Shown piece by piece: positions 7,578-14,601 of a stretch of DNA of 14,601 bases. The notes under the pieces were generated by a model, which saw only the letters and a list, made by a program, of their open reading frames with translations, ran no database searches and was not told the DNA's origin. This DNA is from Bacillota bacterium (GTDB lineage Bacteria; Bacillota; GCA-003054495; Carboxydocellales; JAJZTU01). The translations under genes and the position numbers were made by a program. The stretch is taken from assembly GCA_021848765.1 (NCBI GenBank), contig JAJZTU010000051.1, forward strand, positions 1 to 14,601, written 5' to 3'. Each line of letters opens with the position of its first letter. Position 1 is the stretch's first letter.

Positions 7578-7652
7578 GTGGGCAGAGCCGGCCGAAACCG
7601 GACAGTACGGGCACGGAAAACCTGAAAAGGTGCTAGAAAGAGGTGATAGAAA

Positions 7653-10600
7653 GTGGACAAAAACAGTAACTTTGGAGACGTAATGGTTGTTGGTGGAGGG
7701 ATTAGCGGTATTCAAGCCTCTCTTGATCTTGCAACTGCAGGATATAAGGTTTACCTGGTTGAAAAAGGGCCGAGCATTGGGGGCCATATGGCCCAGCTTG
7801 ACAAGACCTTTCCCACCAATGACTGCTCCATGTGAATACTCAACCCCAAACTGGTCGAGGTCGACCGGCAGCCCAATATTGAGGTCCTGACCTATACTGT
7901 AGTTGACAGTGTAGCAGGGGAAAAAGGAAACTTCAAGGTAACGCTGACTAAAAAGCCCAAATATATTGACGAGAGCAAATGCACGGGTTGTACTTCCTGT
8001 GTAGAATACTGCCCGGTCAAATACCCTGATCAATTTAATCAGGAAATATCCAAGAATAAAGCCATCCATATCTACTTCGCTCAAGCAATTCCTCTGGTCA
8101 CATATATTGATGAAAGCTGCCTTTACCTTAAAGAGAAGAAATGTGGTATTTGTGAAGGAATATGTAAGGCTGACGCTATAGATTTCAATCAAGCGGCGGA
8201 GAAGATCGAAGTAAATGTAGGGTCGGTTATTCTGTCTCCTGGGTTTGAGCCATTTGATCCTAAGTTGAGGAACGACTATGGCTACGGAAAGTTTGCTAAC
8301 GTGGTAACCAGCCTTGATTATGAACGGATCTTAAGTCCTTCCGGACCATACGAAGGTCAGGTACTGCGCGCTTCCGACAAGAAGCATCCCCGTAAAATAG
8401 CCTGGATTCAATGTGTAGGTTCCAGACAGGTTAACCCGGAGGGCGGCAACAGCTATTGTTCAGCCGTATGCTGCACCTATGCCCAGAAACAGGTGATTCT
8501 GACCAAAGAGCATGACGCCGAGGTCGAGTGCACCATATTCCATAACGATGTTCGTTCCTATAACAAGGATTTCGAGCGATACTTCCAACGAGCAGAAAAG
8601 CTTCCCGGGGTTCGCTTTATCAGAAGCTATGTTTCAATAGGTAAAGAGATTCCGGAAAGTAAGAATGTCACCATAAGATATTCTACTCCCGATGCTGGAG
8701 TAAAAGAAGAAGAATTCGACATGGTGGTCCTATCCGTTGGCTTGAACCCTCCTACTGAGGTGAAGAGCCTGGCCAATAAGTTCGGCATCGAGCTTAATGC
8801 TCATGGATTCTGTCAAACTAATCCGGTTAATCCTATGGAGACCTCTCGCCCGGGAATTTTCATGAGCGGAGCCTTTCAGGGTCCTTTAGATATTCCCGAG
8901 TCGGTTTTTACCGCCAGCGGAGCCGGCTCCCAATGTGGTGAACTCCTTGACTACCGGCGAGGGATGTTGTCCAAAGAAAGAATATATCCGGAGGAAAGGG
9001 ATGTCTCCCAAGAGGAGCCCAAGGTAGGAGTCTTTATCTGTCATTGCGGGGCTAATATCGGAAGGATAGTAAATGTTCCTTCCACAGTTGAATATTGCTT
9101 AACCTTACCTAATGTTGTTTACGCTCAGGAACAGCTGTTTTCCTGTGCAACTAATTCGGCCAAAGAAATAGCAGATATGGCCAAGGAAAAAGGGCTCAAT
9201 CGATTGGTTGTCGCAGCCTGCTCCCCCAGGACCCTTGAACCCTTATTCAGGGACACCCTTCGGGAGGCGGGAATCAATCAATATTACTTAGAGATGGCTA
9301 ACATTAGGGAACATTGCTCCTGGGTCCACGCGAAAGAAAAGGAAGAAGCCACCAAGAAGGCCCAGGATATAATCCGGATGTCGGTTGCCCGGGCTTGCCA
9401 TTTGGAGCCCTTGCAGGAATTCGCTCTGCCCGTCAACAAGACCGTGCTGGTGGTCGGAGGAGGCCTGGCCGGGATGACCAGTGCTCTGAGCGTGGCCAAC
9501 CAGGGACATCAGGTTTACCTGGTGGAAAAGGATTCAGATCTGGGTGGAATAGCCCGCAGAATTCATTACACCCTGGAAGGACTGGATGTTCAGGCCTATT
9601 TGAGTGATGTTATCCGCAAGGTTTATAAGCACCCCTTAATCCGTGTATATACTGATGCTGCCATCACAGAGGCTTCCGGTTACGTTGGGAATTTCGTCAC
9701 CACAGTGACTTCTCAAGGAAGGGTCATCGAGATAAAACATGGCGCGGCAATCCTCGCTACAGGCGCTGAAGTATACCGACCCACCGAGTACCTATATGGC
9801 GAAGATGATCGGGTAATGACCCACCTGGAGTTGGAGGAGCAAATCGCCAAAGGAGATGAAAAGCTGCTTAACTCTGAGAGTCTGGTGATGATCCAATGCG
9901 TAGGCTGCCGAAATGAAGACAGAAATTACTGCAGCCGGATATGTTGCAGCGAGTCGATCAAGAACGCCTTGAAACTAAAAGAGCTAAACCCTCAGATGGA
10001 TATCTACATTCTGTTTAGGGATATGAGAACGTACGGGTACAAAGAGGATTATTACCGGGAAGCGGCAAATAAGGAAGTAAGGTTTATCCGCTATGAGCCG
10101 CAGGACCAACCTCAGGTGGAAGCTGTTAAAGAGGGTGGTCGGAGTGTCTTAAGGGTTACCGTGACCGATCCTGTTTTAGGTAAGCAGCTGGAAATAGATG
10201 CTGATGCACTCGCTTTAGCTGCCGCCGTTATTCCGTCCGAGGGAAGTGAGGAAGCAACCCGGTTATTCAAGGTAACTACCAGTCCAGATGGTTTCTTCAA
10301 AGAAGCCCATGTCAAATTAAAACCTGTTGAGTTTAGTGTAGATGGCATTTATCTTTGTGGAACGGCTCACTATCCCAAACTGATATCGGAAACGATTAGC
10401 CAGGCTTATGGAGCTGCCGGGCGAGCCCTAACTCTGCTCTCCCGTGATACAGTCGTTGCCTCCGGCTCTGTTTGCGAGGTGAAGGAGAGTGACTGTATTT
10501 CCTGTGGGGCATGTATCACAGCTTGTACCTATGGTGCCATAGAGTTCCAGGAGACACCGCTAGGCAGAAAGGCTGTAGTTAATCCTGTGCTCTGTAAGGG

Positions 10601-10697
10601 AGATGGTCTCTGTAACACCAAGTGTCCAACCGGGGCTATTGCACTAAAGCACTTTACCGATGAAGAGATTTTGATCCAAATAGACGCAGCGGTTTAA
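7653..10697 (+). CDS. bamE: HdrA-like FAD/FeS selenoprotein, double flavin module (BamE), UGA read as Sec
   Basis: One 1014-residue protein read through an in-frame TGA at 7833-7835 (residue 61). GTG 7653 follows AGAGGTGATAG. Residues 1-450 are an FAD module (VVGGGISG 12-19) with NDCSM-Sec-ILNPK (56-66), where relatives have NDCSMCIL-type sequence, then FeS motifs Cys110/113/116/120 and Cys156/164/167/171. Residues about 457 onward form a fuller HdrA half: ICHCGANIG near 462, CSPRT near 523, a second FAD site VVGGGLAG (600-607), QCVGCRN and YCSRICC (749-765), and a C-terminal ferredoxin pair Cys948/951/954/958 and Cys981-Asp984-Cys987-Cys991. The second half lacks the NDCSM-Sec motif. HdrA proteins are flavin-bifurcation hubs; here it should split electrons between BamD/BamBC and BamF-GHI. 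No other stop interrupts the frame. TTG 8265 is internal, not a start. Confidence 0.9.
7833..7835 (+). other. Recoded UGA codon (selenocysteine 61 of BamE)
   Basis: The TGA follows ATG in N-D-C-S-M-Sec-I-L-N-P-K. Reading continues in the same frame for 953 sense codons with uninterrupted HdrA motifs immediately after, including two [4Fe-4S] motifs within 110 residues. In HdrA relatives this position is the second Cys of a conserved C-x-x-C. Sec-containing HdrA proteins are known, for example in Methanococcus species, which supports recoding over a nonsense mutation. Confidence 0.88.
7851..7868 (+). promoter_or_regulatory. Putative bacterial SECIS stem-loop of bamE
   Basis: CTGGTCG (7851-7857) pairs with CGACCGG (7862-7868) through seven base pairs (one G-U) around the four-base loop AGGT (7858-7861). 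The stem begins 15 bases after the UGA and the loop GG lies 24-25 bases after it. The E. coli fdhF SECIS likewise has AGGU at the top of its loop, with GG at 19-20 bases after the UGA. Placement, stem strength and loop bases all suit SelB recognition. The element lies inside the coding sequence, as expected in bacteria. Confidence 0.75.
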
Positions 10698-10757
10698 GGC
10701 TAGTAAAAGTCCGATATGAGCAAAGCAGGGATTTACTAAGTAAGGAGGTGGAAACGA

Positions 10758-11525
10758 ATGAGTACAGGACTTAAATTTAAACCAAGAATATTAGGTTTTG
10801 TATGCCATTGGTGAGCATATGGCGCTGCTGACTTGGCTGGCGTGTCCAGACTACAATATACAACTGAAAGCAGGCTTATTCGCGTCATGTGTTCCGGTAG
10901 AGTCGACCTGTCATTTGTACTCAGAGCCTTCTCAAATGGAAACGATGGAGTGTTTATTGGCGGTTGCCGTTATAATGATTGTAATTATGGTACCCATGGC
11001 AATTACCATGCCCTAAACATGGTGCTGCTATTTAAGAAAATAATGGAGCGCATCGGGCTGAACCCAGAACGGTTAAGAATCGAAACTATGTCTGCCGGTG
11101 ACGGAAACCTTTTTGCCGAAATTATGAGTGATTTTGGCAAAAAGGTGAAGGAGTTAGGACCTCTCGGCAAAGGCGAAGGAATAGACGAAAATGCCTTAAA
11201 GTCCAAACTTGAAGTAGTTACAAACCTGGTCCCCTACATTAGGCTGGTGGAAAGGGAACGACTGAGAGTACCTTTTAAATCGGAGGAAGAGATTCAAAAA
11301 TTCTTCACCAGTGACGAGTTCAACCGGTTGTTTGCCGAAACCATTGGCGAGAAATTGGCCATAAGCCAAATTGTCGCACTCTTGCGGCAAGGACCCCAGA
11401 CAACCGGAGATATCGCTCAGGTTTTAGGCCTGAGCCCGTCGGAAGTATCAAGGTACCTTAATAGTTCGTCAAGGCAAAGATTCGTCAGGTACGATGAAGG
11501 CCTGAAGCGTTACGCTCTCGCCTAA
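10758..11525 (+). CDS. bamF: MvhD-like FeS selenoprotein with winged-helix tail (BamF), UGA read as Sec
   Basis: A 255-residue product if the in-frame TGA at 10812-10814 is read as Sec19. ATG 10758 follows AAGGAGGTG (10742-10750). The N-terminal 140 residues are the MvhD/VhuD delta-subunit fold: FVCHW-Sec-AYGAADLAG (14-28), VMCSGRVD with Cys45, and GGCRYNDCNYGTHGN with Cys70 and Cys75. In MvhD these cysteines hold a [2Fe-2S] cluster that passes electrons to HdrA; the family normally has CxWC where this has CHW-Sec. Residues about 190-255 (TTGDIAQVLGLSPSEVSRYL, then RYDEGLKRYALA) look like an ArsR-type winged helix fused to the subunit. The gene sits between HdrA-like bamE and NuoE-like bamG, as expected for the link between the NADH module and BamE. 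Calling only the part after 10833 would lose the N-terminus and the Sec. Confidence 0.9.
10812..10814 (+). other. Recoded UGA codon (selenocysteine 19 of BamF)
   Basis: The TGA lies in F-V-C-H-W-Sec-A-Y-G-A-A-D, where MvhD relatives carry the second Cys of a C-x-x-C cluster motif. A well-placed start and strong ribosome site lie 54 bases upstream in the same frame, and 236 sense codons follow. Selenocysteine here is known for VhuD of Methanococcus and, to my knowledge, for BamF of Geobacter. The downstream hairpin is less clear than in bamE: CTGG (10837-10840) can pair with CCAG (10846-10849), or TTGG (10833-10836) with the same CCAG, placing a GG in the loop. Confidence 0.88.
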
Positions 11526-11578
11526 GGTGAAAGAGAGGCAGCAGTGGATTAGAGGGAAGAAAGGAGGCTACAGAGGTT

Positions 11579-12031
11579 ATGGATATGGATAGAGTCGATC
11601 AGATTATTGATAAACATGAATGCGAGGCCAGTTCGCTAATTCAGGTATTACTGGATATTCAGAGCGAGAACAACTGGCTGCCTAAGGAAGCATTAGAGCG
11701 GGTAGCCGAAAGATTGCAAGTTCCTTTAACCCGGATACAGCATATAGCTACCTTCTATAAAGCCTTTAGTTTAGTTCCTAAAGGACGTCATAAAGTTCAC
11801 GTCTGTATGGGTACTGCCTGTCATGTTCGTGGTGCGCAGCGTGTCCTGGACACGGTGAAAGACCTGACTGGAATTAAACCTGGCGAAACGGATTTGGATT
11901 TGAAGTTTAGCCTGGAGACGGTTAACTGCCTCGGTTGTTGTGCTTTAGGACCGGTAGCGGAAATCGACGGGAAGACTCACGGCAAGATGGCGCCGGCCGA
12001 GATGGCAGAAGTTTTAAAAAATTATGAATAG
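11579..12031 (+). CDS. bamG: NuoE-like [2Fe-2S] subunit of the NADH module (BamG)
   Basis: A 150-residue thioredoxin-like ferredoxin of the NuoE/HndA/HoxE family. The [2Fe-2S] ligands are Cys76-x4-Cys81 (VCMGTACHVRG) and Cys117-x3-Cys121 (NCLGCCALGP), with an extra Cys120 between. The N-terminal helical part contains LLDIQSENNWLPKEALE and IQHIATFYKAF, typical of the family, and length is normal. It works with the NuoF-like flavoprotein encoded 14 bases downstream to take electrons from NADH or pass them to it. ATG 11579 is preceded by AAGGAGG at 11561-11567 with slightly long spacing; a second in-frame ATG at 11585 is possible. In the Bam complex this is BamG by gene order. Confidence 0.92.
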   Translation: MDMDRVDQIIDKHECEASSLIQVLLDIQSENNWLPKEALERVAERLQVPLTRIQHIATFYKAFSLVPKGRHKVHVCMGTACHVRGAQRVLDTVKDLTGIKPGETDLDLKFSLETVNCLGCCALGPVAEIDGKTHGKMAPAEMAEVLKNYE

Positions 12032-12045
12032 GGTAGGGTAAAATT

Positions 12046-13974
12046 ATGGCGCGTATAAATTCAGCAGCTGAATTGGAAGAACTCCGGAAGAGCATGCTGT
12101 CGTCAAGAGATCCAAATAAACCCTGTATAACACTCTGTTCCGGGTCTGCTTGCCATGCATCTGCCAGTAAAGAAGTCGCTGCGAGTATTGAAAAGGAGCT
12201 TATAAAACAAGGCTTAAGTGATAAGGTGGACATCAGGAGAACTGGTTGCCATGGTTTTTGTGAGCGGGGTCCTATTATAGTTATACACCCCGAGAAAATA
12301 TGTTATTTTCAGATCAAGTCTGAGGATGTTCCTGAAATTATCACCCAAACTATAATGGAGAAGAAGGTCATAGAGCGTCTACTCTATAACGACCCCGCCA
12401 CCAATGAAAAGATAATTCATGAATCTGAAATCCCCTTCTACGAGAACCAGGAGCGAATTGTTTTCGGTTCCAACGGTAGTATTGATCCTAAAAGCATCGA
12501 TGACTATCTGGCAATTGGCGGTTATGCCGCGTTAGCGAAAGCTCTTTCCCAGATGACCCCCGAGCAGGTATTGGGGGAAGTCAAGAAATCCAACCTGAGA
12601 GGCAGGGGAGGCGGTGGTTTTCCCACAGGGAGTAAGTGGGAAGGATCCCGCAATGACCCTAGTGACATAAAGTATGTGATAGTCAACGCAGACGAGGGGG
12701 ACCCTGGAGCTTATATGGATAGGAGCCTTCTCGAGGGGAATCCTCACTCAGTCCTCGAGGGGTTGGCCCTCGGAGCCTATGCCATCGGCTCCAATGAGGG
12801 ATATATTTACGTTCGACAGGAATACCCCTTAGCAGTAGAGAATGTGCACATCGCCATTAAGCAGGCTGAGGAGTATGGCCTGCTTGGGAAAAACATCCTT
12901 GGCTCAGGCTTTGATTTTATTGTTAAAGTGCACCAAGGCGCCGGAGCTTTCGTCTGCGGCGAATCGACTGCGCTGATGACGGCCTTGGAAGGCAGGGCAG
13001 GAGAACCCAGACCGAAGTATATCCGCTCCAACATCAAGGGCCTTTGGGAGAAACCCACCGTGTTGAATAATGTTGAGACCTGGTCTAATGTGCCGCTGAT
13101 CATCAACAACGGCGCAGACTGGTTTACTCAGATCGGGACTGAAAGAAGCAAGGGCACGAAGATTTTCTCCCTGGTAGGGAAGATAACCAATACCGGCCTT
13201 GTGGAAGTACCCATGGGCATGACCCTCAGAGATATTATCTACAAGATCGGCGGCGGAATCCCTGGAGGCAAGAAGTTAAAAGCAGTGCAGACCGGGGGAC
13301 CGTCCGGCGGATGTCTCCCAGAGGAACTGTTAGATTTGCAAGTTGGTTTCGATGAACTCACCAAGGCCGGTTCAATGATGGGGTCAGGTGGGATGATTAT
13401 TCTGGATGAAGATACCTGTATGGTTGATGTCGCCAGGTACTTCCTGGAATTCCTCACTGATGAATCCTGCGGCAAATGTGTGCCCTGTCGTGAAGGCATC
13501 AGGCAGATGCTGAAGATTCTCACTAATATCACCCAAGGAAAGGGAAGAGAAGGGGACATCGAGCTTTTGGAGGAGTTAGCTGAGGTAGCCGGCGAAGCGG
13601 CCCTTTGTGCCTTGGGCAGGAGTGCCCCTAACCCATTTCTAAGCACGCTAAAATACTTTAGAGATGAGTATGAGGCACACATCAAGGAAAAGAGGTGCCC
13701 GGCTCTTTCCTGCAAGGAGCTGATCGCCTACTATATTGACCCGGATAAGTGCCAGGCCTGTACGACTTGCGCCAGGAAATGCCCTTCAGAGGCGATTGTG
13801 GGTGGTAAGAACCTGATTCATGTGATTGACCAGGAGAAATGTACAAAGTGCGGAACTTGCTTCGAAGTTTGCCCTCCTCGTTTTCGTTCGGTAACGAAAA
13901 TTTCCGGCGAGCCTGTTCCACCTCCTATCCCTGAAGAAGCGAGAACTATCGTCAGAGGGGGCAAAGAAAAATGA
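12046..13974 (+). CDS. bamH: NuoF-like NADH-binding flavoprotein with N- and C-terminal FeS domains (BamH)
   Basis: A 642-residue NADH:acceptor oxidoreductase subunit of the HndC/HydB type. Residues 1-110 are a thioredoxin-like [2Fe-2S] domain (Cys31, Cys36, Cys68, Cys72). Residues about 150-550 are the NuoF core: glycine-rich GRGGGGFPTGSKW (186-198) for FMN/NADH, NADEGDPGAYMDR (214-226), GAGAFVCGESTAL (298-310), and the N3-type [4Fe-4S] cluster Cys475/478/481 (CGKCVPC) plus Cys521. The C-terminus is a two-cluster ferredoxin (Cys569/572/575/579 and Cys599/602/605/609). It would bind NADH and feed electrons through BamG, BamI and BamF to BamE. It starts 14 bases after bamG and its stop overlaps the bamI start in ATGA, implying translational coupling. 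Confidence 0.93.
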   Translation: MARINSAAELEELRKSMLSSRDPNKPCITLCSGSACHASASKEVAASIEKELIKQGLSDKVDIRRTGCHGFCERGPIIVIHPEKICYFQIKSEDVPEIITQTIMEKKVIERLLYNDPATNEKIIHESEIPFYENQERIVFGSNGSIDPKSIDDYLAIGGYAALAKALSQMTPEQVLGEVKKSNLRGRGGGGFPTGSKWEGSRNDPSDIKYVIVNADEGDPGAYMDRSLLEGNPHSVLEGLALGAYAIGSNEGYIYVRQEYPLAVENVHIAIKQAEEYGLLGKNILGSGFDFIVKVHQGAGAFVCGESTALMTALEGRAGEPRPKYIRSNIKGLWEKPTVLNNVETWSNVPLIINNGADWFTQIGTERSKGTKIFSLVGKITNTGLVEVPMGMTLRDIIYKIGGGIPGGKKLKAVQTGGPSGGCLPEELLDLQVGFDELTKAGSMMGSGGMIILDEDTCMVDVARYFLEFLTDESCGKCVPCREGIRQMLKILTNITQGKGREGDIELLEELAEVAGEAALCALGRSAPNPFLSTLKYFRDEYEAHIKEKRCPALSCKELIAYYIDPDKCQACTTCARKCPSEAIVGGKNLIHVIDQEKCTKCGTCFEVCPPRFRSVTKISGEPVPPPIPEEARTIVRGGKEK

Positions 13975-14564
13975 GTGAAATTATTGTACAAATTGACGGA
14001 AGAGAAGTCGCCGCAAAGGAAGGGATGACCGTTTTAGAGGCAGCTCAAAAGGCGGGAATATCGATTCCGACACTTTGTCACCACGAAAAATTGGAACCTT
14101 ATGGGGGTTGCCGCTTTTGCACAGTAGAAGCAGAAGTTCGCGGCTGGACAAAACTCGTTGCTTCCTGCCTTTATCCGGTGGAAAAAGATTTGATCGTAAG
14201 AACCAGGTCTGAGAAGATAGATAGAATTCGCAAAATGATCTTGGAACTATTGCTGGCTCATGCCCCGGATGCCTTTGATTTGCAGGATTTGGCTCAAGAG
14301 TATGGAGCAGACAAAGACCGTTTTGAAAAAGAGTCCTCATTTTGCATTCACTGTGGTCTATGTGTAAGATACTGTGCTGAGGTCAAAAAGAAGGACGCTA
14401 TTGGCTTTGTGGACAGAGGAACAAGGCGGGAGATCAGCTTCATTCCGGAGATAGCCTCCAAGGAGTGCTGGAACTGCAAAGAATGTTTCCCCCTTTGCCC
14501 TACAGAGGCATTACAAGCGGCTTTCGTGTTAACTAAATCCCTCGCGTTTCCCGACAAAGAATAA
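13971..14564 (+). CDS. bamI: Short NuoG/HoxU-like FeS protein (BamI)
   Basis: A 197-residue FeS protein matching only the N-terminal part of NuoG or HydA-type proteins. Residues 1-75 are a plant-type [2Fe-2S] ferredoxin (Cys36, Cys47, Cys50, Cys66). Residues 120-180 hold two [4Fe-4S] motifs: Cys125/128/131/135 (CIHCGLCVRYC) and Cys166/169/172/176 (CWNCKECFPLC). The His-Cys3 motif usually found between them in NuoG is missing: the segment reads LELLLAHAPDAFDLQDLAQE, with one His and no Cys. No molybdopterin or hydrogenase domain follows, so the protein is an electron-wiring subunit. The start overlaps the bamH stop by four bases. By gene order this is BamI. Confidence 0.88.
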   Translation: MSEIIVQIDGREVAAKEGMTVLEAAQKAGISIPTLCHHEKLEPYGGCRFCTVEAEVRGWTKLVASCLYPVEKDLIVRTRSEKIDRIRKMILELLLAHAPDAFDLQDLAQEYGADKDRFEKESSFCIHCGLCVRYCAEVKKKDAIGFVDRGTRREISFIPEIASKECWNCKECFPLCPTEALQAAFVLTKSLAFPDKE

Positions 14565-14580
14565 TGAAAGGAGTGATCGG

Positions 14581-14601
14581 ATGGAGCGCACCAGCAAAGT
14601 T
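14581..14601 (+). CDS. Start of the next gene, truncated by the window edge
   Basis: ATG 14581 opens a frame reading MERTSKV to the window end, 16 bases after the bamI stop. AAAGGAG at 14567-14573 is a well-spaced ribosome site, which makes this a credible start in the same operon. Seven codons are too few to name a family. Confidence 0.6.

Noticed and set aside
7586..7602. CCGG-containing mini-dyad between fdhD and bamE
   Set aside because: Only four pairs; not enough for a terminator or operator claim.
7566..8192. A 208-codon minus-strand frame opposite the start of bamE
   Set aside because: It lies antisense to well-supported FAD/FeS coding sequence, has no recognisable domain, and no ribosome site was seen.
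7653..8264. BamE as a pseudogene broken by a nonsense mutation
   Set aside because: The TGA falls at a conserved Cys/Sec position, the frame stays open for 953 more codons, and conserved FeS motifs follow at once. A second TGA of the same kind occurs in bamF.
8265..10697. Independent gene starting at TTG 8265
   Set aside because: No ribosome site precedes it, and the codons upstream in the same frame encode the expected ferredoxin motifs.
10701..10738. TAGTAAA/TTTACTA inverted repeat between bamE and bamF
   Set aside because: Seven AT-rich pairs with a 24-base loop; easily due to chance and not terminator-like.
10798..11016. A 72-residue + strand reading frame over the bamF UGA
   Set aside because: It is out of frame with the MvhD-like sequence, shows no family features and is a shadow of bamF.
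13239..13715. A 158-codon minus-strand frame opposite bamH
   Set aside because: Low-complexity Ser/Pro-rich translation typical of the complement of a conserved gene.
1..14601. CRISPR arrays, insertion sequences, tRNA or rRNA genes
   Set aside because: No regularly spaced repeats, transposase-like genes, terminal repeats or RNA gene signatures were seen.

Overview
The window reads as part of an anaerobic aromatic-acid catabolic locus from a strictly anaerobic bacterium, most likely a Gram-positive clostridial or Peptococcaceae-type organism (syntroph or sulfate reducer). The basis is strong AGGAGG-like ribosome binding sites, frequent GTG and TTG starts, and gene content typical of obligate anaerobes. 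Genus assignment is inference. All recognised genes lie on the + strand, with no gene-free stretch above 300 bases.

Region 1 (1-2896) holds CoA-thioester metabolism genes: the tail of a short-chain dehydrogenase, a complete thiolase, a small protein with a C-terminal DNA-binding-like helix-turn-helix, and a crotonase-fold enzyme that resembles ring hydrolases (BamA/Oah, BadI) and carries a C-terminal zinc-ribbon-like tail. These fit beta-oxidation-like steps downstream of ring reduction.

Region 2 (2897-3064) is a 168-base AT-rich spacer with a strong dyad and a candidate sigma-A promoter, probably the regulatory start of the next operon.

Region 3 (3065-14564) is a compact gene set in the order AOR-like, ferredoxin-like, HdrD-like, [FdhD], HdrA-like, MvhD-like, NuoE, NuoF, NuoG-like. 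Leaving out fdhD, this is the bamB-C-D-E-F-G-H-I order of the tungsten-dependent class II benzoyl-CoA reductase complex. BamBC would reduce the aromatic ring, and BamDEFGHI would supply very low-potential electrons, presumably by flavin-based bifurcation.

The most striking feature is that two neighbouring electron-transfer genes, the HdrA-like bamE and the MvhD-like bamF, are each interrupted by one in-frame TGA. Each TGA falls exactly where relatives have a conserved Cys of a CxxC motif, and each reading frame continues intact to a full-length product. They are best read as two selenoproteins. The bamE TGA is followed by a stem-loop with an AGGT apical loop that resembles a bacterial SECIS. 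Simple ORF calling would break both genes. Other unusual points are the fdhD insertion (with its CxxC reduced to one Cys), a winged-helix tail on BamF, an Asp in place of a cluster Cys in BamE, and conservation in BamB of Cys/His residues matching the recalled active site of a true ring reductase.
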